NCBI GenBank assembly: GCA_001304035.1
Contig: LJUD01000042.1
Coordinates: 1 to 12,799 of the forward strand
DNA from: a bacterium SM23_31
GTDB lineage: Bacteria > SM23-31
Reading direction: 5' to 3'
Length of the DNA stretch: 12,799 nucleotides
Within the stretch, counting starts at the first letter, position 1, and every line of letters begins with the position of its first letter. Below, one piece after another: positions 1 through 6,921 of this stretch. The position numbers and the translations under genes are program-made. The notes beneath the pieces are model-generated. The model was not told the origin of the DNA, did no database searches, and was given only the letters and a program-made list of their open reading frames with translations.

Positions 1-1564
1 TAATTGCCCAATCCTGACCGCGATTGGTTGAACGCCTTATCCTCAAGTACTGCGCTGAACCGAATACGATGAGGTCGTTCGAGGGATTAATTGCTGTATA
101 ACAGCCGTCACCGCCGAGCCCGCTATATTCCCATTGCGGTGTGCCTTTATAAAAATAAGTCCCGTTATCCTGCAGCCCGCCGATAGCAAAATCGGGATTT
201 GTTGCCGACGAAGAAAATCCGTTATAAAACTGGGCGGTAACATAGCCGTCGTTTAACATCTGGAACGAAGCGCCCCCGTCTGTGGTTCGATACACACCGC
301 CGTCATTGGCAAAATATACTGTGTTTGGATCTGTGGGATGATCGGCATAGGCATGGTGGTCGACATGCATACCGCTTTTTTCGGTAACCGTTACTCCGCC
401 GTCATTGGAATAGTAAAAATCAACGCCCGCAATCAATAGTTTTGAATAATCAAGGGGATTAATCCTGACATAGTGTGAAAACCATCCCTGATAAGTGGCG
501 TAATCGACGAAAGGACCCATAATAACCTGTGTCCATGCAGCTCCATGATTTTCACTGCGATAAATTCCGACCGTATGAAAATCGTCCGCAACATCTGCAT
601 ATATTATATTCGGTGAAGATTTATAAATTGCGAGCAGTGTTTTTCCCGACCAGTCTGACGGCAGCCCGCCGCCCAGCTTCGTCCATGTTTCACCGCTATT
701 TACCGACTTGTAAATCCCGGAACCGGGCGAACCGAGATTCCCGCAGGAGACATATACAATGTTCGTATCAACCGGATTTATAGCAATATCGACTGCCATG
801 AACGTGGAATGTACTTTTGTCCATGTTTCTCCGGTATCTATTGATTTATACGTGCCTTCCGATGTTCCGGCAAAAATTACATCGGGATTTAGCGGATTTA
901 TTTCAATAGCCAAAATCCCTCGCTGCTGGTTATACGACCAATCTATGCTTTTTTCCCATGTGGCTCCGCGGTCGGTTGTTTTCAGAAGCCCGATACCGTA
1001 GCTCCCCCGGGTAGTACGGATATAAAGACCTCCAATCGAACTCTGGTAACCATACACTTCGCCTGTTCCGATATATATTACATCCGAATTTCTCGGGTCG
1101 ATTCCGATAGCATTAACGCCGAGTACAGGAAATCCGGTATCGATATATTCCCAGGAGTACTGATCCTGCCCGGTGAAGGTCAAACGCCAGAGCCCTCCGC
1201 TTGCGGCACCGGCATAGATTACATCGGTATTCTGAGGGTCAACAGCAATCGCATTTGTCCTGCCCCCCCGGTTTCTCGGACCTATCGACTCCCACGTGTC
1301 TACCGCTTTTAATCCCTTTTCACTTTTATTCAGATGGTACTTTGAGTATTCAAAGGCTTTGTAATACCCTGCATCCGGCATTACTGCAGACGGATATGAC
1401 CGCTGGTCGGACCAGAAATTAAGCGCATTCATTGCATCGCTTTTTACAGGTGCGGATTTTTCTTCAGGACCGTAAACAAAAATCGTGCTCAATCGTAATG
1501 CAAAAATACCGAATAAAACTGCAATCCCGCCCAACAGGATTATAAAAAATCTCCTTTGTCTCAT
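1..1564 (-). CDS. Membrane-anchored Asp-box (BNR/sortilin-like) beta-propeller protein, C-terminus missing
   Basis: The frame is open from an ATG at 1564 to the left edge, giving 521 codons with no stop, so the C-terminus lies outside the window. An AAAGGA Shine-Dalgarno lies upstream of the ATG. Residues about 5-28 form a hydrophobic signal peptide or signal anchor. The rest has repeated Asp-boxes of the S/T-x-D/N-x-G-x-T/S-W type: TTDRGATWEK, SIDTGETWTK, SVNSGETWTK, SENHGAAWTQ, TTDGGASFQ, STNRGQDWA. They are spaced by phrases such as IAIDPxNxDVIYxGT. This pattern is known from BNR/VPS10-sortilin-like propellers of secreted proteins. Asp-boxes are structural, so neither a substrate nor sialidase activity can be assigned. 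Likely location is the cell envelope or extracellular space. A type IX secretion tail, if present, would be in the missing part. The gene follows the lipoprotein gene after a 213-bp spacer. Confidence 0.85.
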   Translation of the reverse strand, partial: MRQRRFFIILLGGIAVLFGIFALRLSTIFVYGPEEKSAPVKSDAMNALNFWSDQRSYPSAVMPDAGYYKAFEYSKYHLNKSEKGLKAVDTWESIGPRNRGGRTNAIAVDPQNTDVIYAGAASGGLWRLTFTGQDQYSWEYIDTGFPVLGVNAIGIDPRNSDVIYIGTGEVYGYQSSIGGLYIRTTRGSYGIGLLKTTDRGATWEKSIDWSYNQQRGILAIEINPLNPDVIFAGTSEGTYKSIDTGETWTKVHSTFMAVDIAINPVDTNIVYVSCGNLGSPGSGIYKSVNSGETWTKLGGGLPSDWSGKTLLAIYKSSPNIIYADVADDFHTVGIYRSENHGAAWTQVIMGPFVDYATYQGWFSHYVRINPLDYSKLLIAGVDFYYSNDGGVTVTEKSGMHVDHHAYADHPTDPNTVYFANDGGVYRTTDGGASFQMLNDGYVTAQFYNGFSSSATNPDFAIGGLQDNGTYFYKGTPQWEYSGLGGDGCYTAINPSNDLIVFGSAQYLRIRRSTNRGQDWAI

Positions 1565-1641
1565 ATTATTAGAAATCCTTTAATTTGCCTGAACAAATCT
1601 TGAGTAAACAATTTTTGTTAAATCACAAAAGAAAATAGTGA

Positions 1642-1681
1642 AACAGACATTCTTAGCTTGCCCCTGTTTTTGGGGTCTGTT
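1642..1681 (-). terminator. Possible stem-loop terminator after the lipoprotein gene
   Basis: A perfect 7-bp outer stem (AACAGAC at 1642-1648 with GTCTGTT at 1675-1681) encloses an inner CCCC/GGGG pairing with an A/T-rich loop. On the minus strand it is followed by a loosely T-rich stretch (TTTCACTATTTTC). It sits between the stop of the lipoprotein gene at 1778 and the start of the propeller gene at 1564. The T-tract is interrupted, so this is only a candidate. Confidence 0.3.
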
Positions 1682-1777
1682 ATATAATTATGTGGCACAG
1701 TTGTATATACTATATTATCCGGCTGAGCTGGAATTGAAATAAGTTTAATTATGCAAAGATCTATGCATCATTTATGA

Positions 1778-3373
1778 CTATTTGGTTCTCTTAGACGCAT
1801 TAAAAGCTGATATATTGAAAAAATTACTCAAAATAAATTCGACATTCGCGCGCAAATGAACTGCATTTACCCTGTATGGTCTTATAGTTAAGAGAACCAC
1901 CTGCCCGCCGTCTATTCTGAATCGGCCTCCGGCAGCAGGTTTCTTCCAGACACCCAAACCCCGCTCGCCGAAGAATGACTGCGTTTCTTTAAAAATCAAT
2001 GTACTCTCGTCATCCAATAAAGATGTATGAAAAACATCCACATAAGTATGATTTGAATTGACGGCGATATTTAATAGTCCCGGGTAAACAGCTATACAGT
2101 TATTAATTTCTGTTCTTACTTCGCCCCAGTTAACTCCGAGATAATCTTTAAACTCCCCTTCAATAAAGTCCTGTGCTTCCCGGGTCATAATTAGAAGATT
2201 TCCGCCAAATTCAATATAAGTAAATATTGGTGTCTCCCGCCAGGGCTCAAGGTCTCCTGCATAGTTGTTCCCGATCCATATCACTGCGGAATATCCGCCC
2301 AATACGCTCATTGGAACGGCGCCGTGCCCTAAGGGTGCTGGTAGTGTGCCCGGATAACCGCCGGAAGGCTCTTCAAAGACGTCCCAGAAATCAACGGTAT
2401 AATTCCCCCAGAAAGCTTTAGCTATATATGCGTTCTTAATTTCATCGCCGTACGTATCCCAGTGCACACCGTTCACAAGAAGGGCATTCTTGCTGAATGT
2501 CAGGTCAACGTCATAAATGGTAATCCTCATCGTGGTGAGTGCGGGTTTTGGAGGCGATTGACTATCCAGGATGCGTATGTTGAATGTAAACTCCCCCGCT
2601 TCCGAAGCTGTGCCGCGGATGTAACCGTCGGATTCAACGGAAAGACCCTCAGGCATTGAACCCGATACTATTTCGTAACTAAAAGGAGGAGCGGGTCCGG
2701 CAGCTTTGATTTTATCCTCATATTGTAATCCGACAACGCATTCATCCAAAGCCGTACTCAATATGATCGGATTTGAATGGTTAATCCGCCCGGGCGTGCC
2801 TATGAGGAGAATAATATCACTGCTGTGGTTTGTATCGGTCGAGTTGATGTCCCGGCCAATGGTATATCCTAATAGCGGAATATCGATAATGGGACCGGAC
2901 CATTTATCGGGCAAAATATTCTTCAGAGCGTAATTGCCCCACTCGATATAATCGGCGGAGGCAAAGTTGTCGTCGATAAGTTCAACAGCTCCCGCCGTGT
3001 AATCCGACCAGTTTATGTTCGTATATCCTTCGACACTTGTTTCCAGGAAACAAACCGAATCACCGGGAGTTCCGGATTTCTCGTTGAGCAGAATACAGGC
3101 TCCGGGCAGTAAATCTATCGACGGTAATTCAAAATGCAGCACTTGTTCAATATCACCGGTTTTTAAAATCCAACCATCGAGATTTACGGTTTCGGATCCG
3201 GTATTGCGTAATTCTACGGCATCAATATTTCCCGTTTCAATTTCATTGATAACTACGTTGTAAACCGAATTAGGTAAATTCCGGTCATTTGTGGAAGAGG
3301 TCGGATTATTTGGAGAACATGACAGAAAAAACAAGAACCACATATAGAGTGTAAAATATGCTGGCTTTTTCAT
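1778..3373 (-). CDS. Lipoprotein with lamin-tail domain, Ig-like domain and C-terminal Rossmann/GATase-like region
   Basis: This 531-residue protein starts at ATG 3373 behind an AAAGG motif. Residues 1-18 are a hydrophobic signal, and Cys19 in FFLSC is a plausible lipidation site although the lipobox is not canonical. Residues about 38-170 resemble a lamin-tail domain (VINEIETG, AVELRNTG, VNLDGWIL, LLPGACILLNE), a fold frequent in secreted FCB proteins. Residues about 205-292 resemble a putative Ig/cadherin-like domain (PFSYEIVSGSMPEGLSV, IRGTASEAGEFTF). Residues about 293-525 look like an alpha/beta domain (NALLVNGVHWDTYG, YSAVIWIGNN, FGGNLLIMTREA), similar in pattern to DUF4350/glutamine-amidotransferase-like folds of surface proteins. 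No obvious catalytic triad was recognised. Likely an outer-membrane or surface lipoprotein of unknown function. The domain calls are pattern-based. Confidence 0.8.
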   Translation of the reverse strand: MKKPAYFTLYMWFLFFLSCSPNNPTSSTNDRNLPNSVYNVVINEIETGNIDAVELRNTGSETVNLDGWILKTGDIEQVLHFELPSIDLLPGACILLNEKSGTPGDSVCFLETSVEGYTNINWSDYTAGAVELIDDNFASADYIEWGNYALKNILPDKWSGPIIDIPLLGYTIGRDINSTDTNHSSDIILLIGTPGRINHSNPIILSTALDECVVGLQYEDKIKAAGPAPPFSYEIVSGSMPEGLSVESDGYIRGTASEAGEFTFNIRILDSQSPPKPALTTMRITIYDVDLTFSKNALLVNGVHWDTYGDEIKNAYIAKAFWGNYTVDFWDVFEEPSGGYPGTLPAPLGHGAVPMSVLGGYSAVIWIGNNYAGDLEPWRETPIFTYIEFGGNLLIMTREAQDFIEGEFKDYLGVNWGEVRTEINNCIAVYPGLLNIAVNSNHTYVDVFHTSLLDDESTLIFKETQSFFGERGLGVWKKPAAGGRFRIDGGQVVLLTIRPYRVNAVHLRANVEFILSNFFNISAFNASKRTK

Positions 3374-3438
3374 ATCCGCCTTTGCGAACGTTTTATGCTA
3401 CATGCGGTTATTAGTATTACTTCTTGCTTTTATCCGGT

Positions 3439-4125
3439 TTAGCAAAAAGGACCGAATACTTTTCTAAATTCGGTGAAATTATTTATTATTATTGTATTTG
3501 CATTATGTTTTGCTATAAAACCTTCGTCCTCTAACTTTCGTAAAATGCGGTTATAGGTTTCTCTGCTTAAACCAACGTAACTTGCCATTTCCTCTTGATT
3601 TTGAGCACTTCTAATCTCCATGCCGCTGCCCTTACGGACACCCTGGTCCTGTGCCCAGCGGAGTAATGCCGAAGCAACCTTTCCCCTGGCGTTTAATAGT
3701 GAAAGTCCCTTAATTTGAGAGCCGGAACTGCGTATGCGGTGGGCAAGTTCTTTTAAAAGTTCTATGGCAATGCGGGGAGAATTCTCAAGAAGATTATAAA
3801 AGTCGTCATCTCGAATTGCAAGAATTTTTGTTTTTTCCTCTGCCACGGCATCTGCCGAGCGTGGAAAACCGTCCAGAATCGCCATATCACCGAAAAAATT
3901 GCCGGGCGTTAATATGGCAATAACAACCTCGTCACCCTCGCGGTTCAAACGGGAAATTTTTACACTTCCCGAAAGTATGAGATAAAAATGGCGCGCAGGA
4001 TCCGCCTCAAGAAATATCACATCGTCTCTATCATACTGCCATACCGCGCCAACACTATACAGATAATCGAGGGTCTCTTCATCTAAATGATGATAAAGTT
4101 TCTCCTGAAGACCGAATTCATTCAT
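3439..4125 (-). CDS. Crp/Fnr-family transcriptional regulator
   Basis: At 228 residues this is the usual length for the family. Residues about 15-120 form the cyclic-nucleotide-binding-like barrel, with a phosphate-binding-cassette-like stretch at 79-91 (FGDMAILDGFPRSA). Arg89-Ser90 are in the positions of the cAMP-contacting Arg-Ser of E. coli CRP, while the usual Glu is Asp here. A long dimerisation helix follows, then a winged helix-turn-helix at about 176-205 (NQEEMASYVGLSRETYNRIL). The recognition helix keeps the Arg-Glu...Arg set (R188, E189, R193) that in CRP reads TGTGA half-sites. The only cysteine is the last residue, so an FNR-type [4Fe-4S] oxygen sensor is unlikely. The ligand is unknown. 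No strong Shine-Dalgarno precedes ATG 4125. The gene has its own promoter candidate at 4177-4205. Confidence 0.93.
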   Translation of the reverse strand: MNEFGLQEKLYHHLDEETLDYLYSVGAVWQYDRDDVIFLEADPARHFYLILSGSVKISRLNREGDEVVIAILTPGNFFGDMAILDGFPRSADAVAEEKTKILAIRDDDFYNLLENSPRIAIELLKELAHRIRSSGSQIKGLSLLNARGKVASALLRWAQDQGVRKGSGMEIRSAQNQEEMASYVGLSRETYNRILRKLEDEGFIAKHNANTIIINNFTEFRKVFGPFC

Positions 4126-4176
4126 GGGCGTTGAAGCTGTGAATGTTTCTATCCTGAATTATTTATGAATTTATAA

Positions 4177-4205
4177 ATATTAAGCATTGTATTAAATAAA
4201 AACAA
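4177..4205 (-). promoter_or_regulatory. Candidate sigma70-type promoter of the Crp-family gene
   Basis: On the minus strand TTGTTT (4205-4200) and TAATAT (4182-4177) are separated by exactly 17 bp, about 50 bp upstream of ATG 4125. The surrounding DNA is very A/T-rich, so chance matches are likely. Confidence 0.35.
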
Positions 4206-4479
4206 TCTTTTTTTATTTCTTTGTCGAGCTGCGAAGCAGTCCCCCTGGGAAAGGGATTACTTTGTGGGGTTTTTTTTCACGTAATTACCCGGAGTACTTG
4301 CGGTGCGATTCTGCCGCGCAGCGGCATCATGGTAAAAAAACTTTTTAGATTAATTATTACTTATATTTGTTTCTTTTGACTTTTTCCGGTCGTTAAAGAC
4401 CGTACCCTTTTTATAAAACTTGAACCTATGAATTCAGTTATGCCGCGGAACATAGAACATCACGATACTGCCTTTCTGT
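4206..4479. other. Intergenic region with GC-rich island and hairpins
   Basis: No gene was found here. Within otherwise A/T-rich spacer, 4225-4330 is clearly richer in GC. It has an exact hairpin, TGCCGC-GCA-GCGGCA, at 4312-4326. A second hairpin (CGGTC-gttaaa-GACCG, 4387-4402) lies nearer the end of trxA. Neither is followed by a T-tract in the direction of the minus-strand genes, so neither is a good intrinsic terminator for trxA. The island may be a dispersed intergenic repeat or a small RNA, but a single copy cannot show this. Confidence 0.35.
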
Positions 4480-4806
4480 CTATGATACTATGGTCTCCGC
4501 CATATCTTTTATGTGACGTTTTGGTACGGCGCCGATAATTTGTTCGGCAACTTTACCGTCCTTGAAAAATATCAAAGATGGTATACTTCGAATCTGAAGT
4601 TGTGATGCTACTAGTGGATTCGAATCAACATCCACCTTTCCGACCTTTAATTTGCCTTCATATTCATTTGCAATTTCCTGAACTGCAGGAGCAACCATAT
4701 GACATGGTGCACACCACTCAGCCCAAAAATCAACAAGCACCGGAATATCCGAATTGAGCACTTCCTCCTCAAAATTTTCATCCGTAAAAACAGCCTGTTC
4801 AGCCAT
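4480..4806 (-). CDS. trxA: Thioredoxin
   Basis: At 108 residues this is the standard single-domain thioredoxin length. The active site is W31-C32-A33-P34-C35, with Ala in place of the classical Gly; WCAPC is a common variant. The cis-proline loop is present (RSIPSLIFF, Pro76), as are the buried Asp of VDFWAEW and the C-terminal FKDGKV...IIGA pattern. There is no signal peptide, so it acts in the cytoplasm as a dithiol reductant for protein disulfides. The start at 4806 is supported by a strong GAGGAGG close upstream. The gene follows the YbjQ-family gene after 124 bp and has its own promoter candidate at 4851-4881, so it may be transcribed separately. Confidence 0.97.
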   Translation of the reverse strand: MAEQAVFTDENFEEEVLNSDIPVLVDFWAEWCAPCHMVAPAVQEIANEYEGKLKVGKVDVDSNPLVASQLQIRSIPSLIFFKDGKVAEQIIGAVPKRHIKDMAETIVS

Positions 4807-4850
4807 TCATCCTCCTCTTACCATAGGTTTTATTCATCTCGCATTTCTTA

Positions 4851-4881
4851 AAAAGCTAAGATAAATAATGAGACTTTCAAA
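4851..4881 (-). promoter_or_regulatory. Candidate Bacteroidota-type promoter of trxA
   Basis: On the minus strand TTTG (4881-4878), a 19-bp spacer and TAGCTTTT (4858-4851) closely match the known Bacteroidota consensus TTTG-N19/20-TAnnTTTG. The start codon is about 45 bp downstream. It is one match in A/T-rich DNA. Confidence 0.35.
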
Positions 4882-4930
4882 ATAATAATATTTTACGAGT
4901 AAAAAGCCGTTTTTTTGCAAGTATAAATTC

Positions 4931-5245
4931 CTACTTCATCTTTACTGCAGTGCCGTACACAAGAATTTCGGCGGCGGTGCCCATAACATCGGCAGAAGCA
5001 AACCGTATATTCACAATTGCATTAGCGCCGAGCCCCTCTGCTTCCTCTATCATGCGATTTATAGCTTGTTCACGTGCCTCTGTGAGCATTTTGCTGTAGT
5101 CCTTCAGTTCGCCGCCGACAATGGATTTCAATCCGGCGCCTATATCTCTGAAAATGTTTTTCGCCCGGATGGTATTTCCCCGCACCAATCCTAATGTCTG
5201 ATAAATTTCGCGCCCGGCTACTTCGGGAGTTGTTACAAGAATCAT
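4931..5245 (-). CDS. ybjQ: YbjQ/UPF0145 family protein
   Basis: This 104-residue protein has the usual family length and hallmark segments: the N-terminal strand MILVTTPEVAGREI, the central GLVRGNTIRAKNI and IGAGLKSIVGGELKDY, the helix REQAINRMIEEAEGLGANAIVNIRF, and the C-terminal EILVYGTAVKMK. The family forms small oligomeric rings related to dodecin-like folds. It is often called putative heavy-metal-binding, but its function is not established. A GGAGG Shine-Dalgarno precedes ATG 5245. It lies 57 bp downstream of the second permease and reads the same way, so it may be the last gene of the ABC operon. A decayed copy of its first eight codons lies between the two permeases, showing it was next to the permease before the duplication. 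Confidence 0.92.
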   Translation of the reverse strand: MILVTTPEVAGREIYQTLGLVRGNTIRAKNIFRDIGAGLKSIVGGELKDYSKMLTEAREQAINRMIEEAEGLGANAIVNIRFASADVMGTAAEILVYGTAVKMK

Positions 5246-5302
5246 TTATACCTCCGTTCTTAATGTAAAAAAATAATACTCAAGATACAAAGAACATTTT
5301 TA

Positions 5303-6730
5303 TTACCGGACGTCGTACCTGATAAATGAAACATACGCACCGACAAAGAAAACAATAATAAACCCAATCAATATAATAAAATCGGAGAGCGCACCGCTGA
5401 TTGAATCACTTAATCTTTCCGGCTGAAATTGATGCTGGGGCATTGTCGACAAATCCGTATCGCCTTCCTGCTGTCCTGTCTGCATATTAATTGTTTGCAT
5501 CATTCTTTCATTTACCCATACAGTAAATTCACGTTTATACTCTTTGATTGTTTTGAGATAACTGTCATGCGCATTTATACCTGTTTTTGCCAGTCTCATT
5601 GAACCGAACATGAGTGCGGAAGCAGGAGAAATACGTGAAATATTTGTTGCATACTGGCGTTGTTTATCTTTTTTAGACTGATAATCCGCTTCCAAAGCAG
5701 CATTCTTTTCATCGATTCTTCGTGTGAGGTCCTGCTGCAGTTCCTCAATATATGTCCTAAGATTTTCCCGGTATTCATCAAGTTTTTGCTGATATTCAGG
5801 GTCGCTCTGAGGCACGTTAAATGGATTTTCCCTGCTATAGCTTTGCCTTTTTTCCATTGCCTCAGTTTGAATATCCTGAAGATATGCATCTTTTTCAGCT
5901 GTAACTTCATGAACTGAAGGGATTGGGTATACCTGGCTTGCGGTCATCACGGCAGCTTTTGGAATGATAGTTACAAAGGTAACCCAGATGAAAAGCAATA
6001 TGAGAAAGCTCGTCGATGACTTCTGTGTTAATGTTGAAACAAAAAGTCCTAAGGTAAAAAAGACCGACAGGTAAAAAAGAAACAGCAAAAATATCAAACC
6101 TAAACGTCCCCAATCTTCACCGGATAGAGAAATATTCGAAATCATTAAAATTAGAATTCCAAGCATGAGGGGAATGATAAGCGGCAGTAAAAGGCTTATA
6201 AATCCTCCAATCGTTTTGCCGAGTATTATGCGGTCTCTTGGAACGGGATTTGAAAGTGTAAGTTTTAATGTCCCACGTTCCTTTTCACCGACGATTGCAT
6301 CAAATGTAAATAGAATGGCAAAAAGCGACAGGACGATTTTTACTATAAAAGATAGATCAAGCGCACCGAAAACCGAAAATATAGGATTGCTGTTGTATTT
6401 TGAATCCTCAAGATTTGGATCGTATGCAATATTGACCGTTGCAACTCTGCCGACAGACTGCTGAATTCCGCTTACGATTGTGCTAAGAACCTGTGGCGGC
6501 TTATTTATCTTAGTGCCTATTCCCGCTAATGTCATATAAGACGGCTGACTTTCAAGGTTTTCCCGGTTTAATCTGAAGGCTGCATCGTATTCTTGCTTTT
6601 CCGCCTTGTAATTATTAATACCTGTAACTACTGAAAGCAGTATCAGTATTGTACAGAGTAAAAACGTGAAAACAAATTTCGGGCTGGTAATTGTCTCTAA
6701 AATCTCTTTTTTAATAATATCACGCAGCAT
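5303..6730 (-). CDS. ABC-2 type transporter permease (second copy of tandem pair)
   Basis: This is a 475-residue integral membrane protein. TM1 is at about 18-38. An extracytoplasmic loop (40-122) follows, then TM2 (about 125-147) and the cytoplasmic coupling segment (GEKERGTLKLTLSNPVPRDR, about 148-167), which is typical of ABC-2/NosY-like permeases. TM3-TM5 lie at about 177-198, 210-232 and 241-263. A long, charged, probably coiled-coil extracytoplasmic domain spans about 270-440, and a last TM at about 452-470 ends FIRYDVR. Start ATG 6730 has an AAAGGAG motif. The protein is paralogous to the 6922-8349 product and identical in length. It probably pairs with that protein and the ATPase as an exporter or membrane-remodelling complex. 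The substrate cannot be read from the sequence. Confidence 0.92.
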   Translation of the reverse strand: MLRDIIKKEILETITSPKFVFTFLLCTILILLSVVTGINNYKAEKQEYDAAFRLNRENLESQPSYMTLAGIGTKINKPPQVLSTIVSGIQQSVGRVATVNIAYDPNLEDSKYNSNPIFSVFGALDLSFIVKIVLSLFAILFTFDAIVGEKERGTLKLTLSNPVPRDRIILGKTIGGFISLLLPLIIPLMLGILILMISNISLSGEDWGRLGLIFLLFLFYLSVFFTLGLFVSTLTQKSSTSFLILLFIWVTFVTIIPKAAVMTASQVYPIPSVHEVTAEKDAYLQDIQTEAMEKRQSYSRENPFNVPQSDPEYQQKLDEYRENLRTYIEELQQDLTRRIDEKNAALEADYQSKKDKQRQYATNISRISPASALMFGSMRLAKTGINAHDSYLKTIKEYKREFTVWVNERMMQTINMQTGQQEGDTDLSTMPQHQFQPERLSDSISGALSDFIILIGFIIVFFVGAYVSFIRYDVR

Positions 6731-6796
6731 AGTTAATCTCCTTTACTTATGTCGATGTTAATAAAAAATTTCCACTACAATTAAACACTTCTTATG

Positions 6797-6824
6797 AGCT
6801 GTGAGCCGAAAGCTGGCAGCTGAA
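6797..6824. repeat. Degenerate heptanucleotide tandem repeat (copy 2)
   Basis: Four consecutive 7-bp units on the plus strand are AGCTGTG, AGCCGAA, AGCTGGC and AGCTGAA. The same AGCTgAA-type unit forms the array at 8421-8453. Each array lies upstream of a permease gene, near the end of the duplicated unit. Arrays of this kind resemble the short tandemly repeated repetitive sequences of other bacteria. Confidence 0.6.
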
Positions 6825-6839
6825 TTTCAAGTTAGGGCA

Positions 6840-6864
6840 CTTCGAGAGTTATTACAAGTATCAT
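6840..6864 (-). pseudogene. Remnant of the ybjQ start, left by tandem duplication
   Basis: Reading leftwards from 6864 the sequence encodes M-I-L-V-I-T-L-E, against M-I-L-V-T-T-P-E in the intact gene at 5245. The 3' flank also aligns: 6865-6915 matches 5246-5295 in order, including the ATTCAAGATACAAA segment and the permease end. The remnant stops at about 6840, directly before the heptamer array. The Shine-Dalgarno of the intact gene (GGAGG) is lost here (GTAAG), so it is not expected to be translated. Confidence 0.75.
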
Positions 6865-6921
6865 TTGTACTTACAGATTTAATGTATGAGAATTATATTC
6901 AAGATACAAACAACATTTTTA

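Noticed and set aside
759..1001. Plus-strand frames within the propeller gene
   Set aside because: They are antisense shadows of a continuous 521-codon minus-strand frame with repeated Asp-box motifs.
3439..4125. FNR-type oxygen sensor
   Set aside because: The N-terminal cysteine cluster needed for the [4Fe-4S] centre is absent; the only cysteine is the last residue.
4138..4142. TGTGA half-site upstream of the Crp-family gene as an autoregulatory site
   Set aside because: There is no inverted partner half-site at the expected six-base spacing.
5596..5910. Second overlapping frame inside the permease gene
   Set aside because: It is a low-complexity out-of-frame shadow of the helical extracytoplasmic domain, with no start signal.
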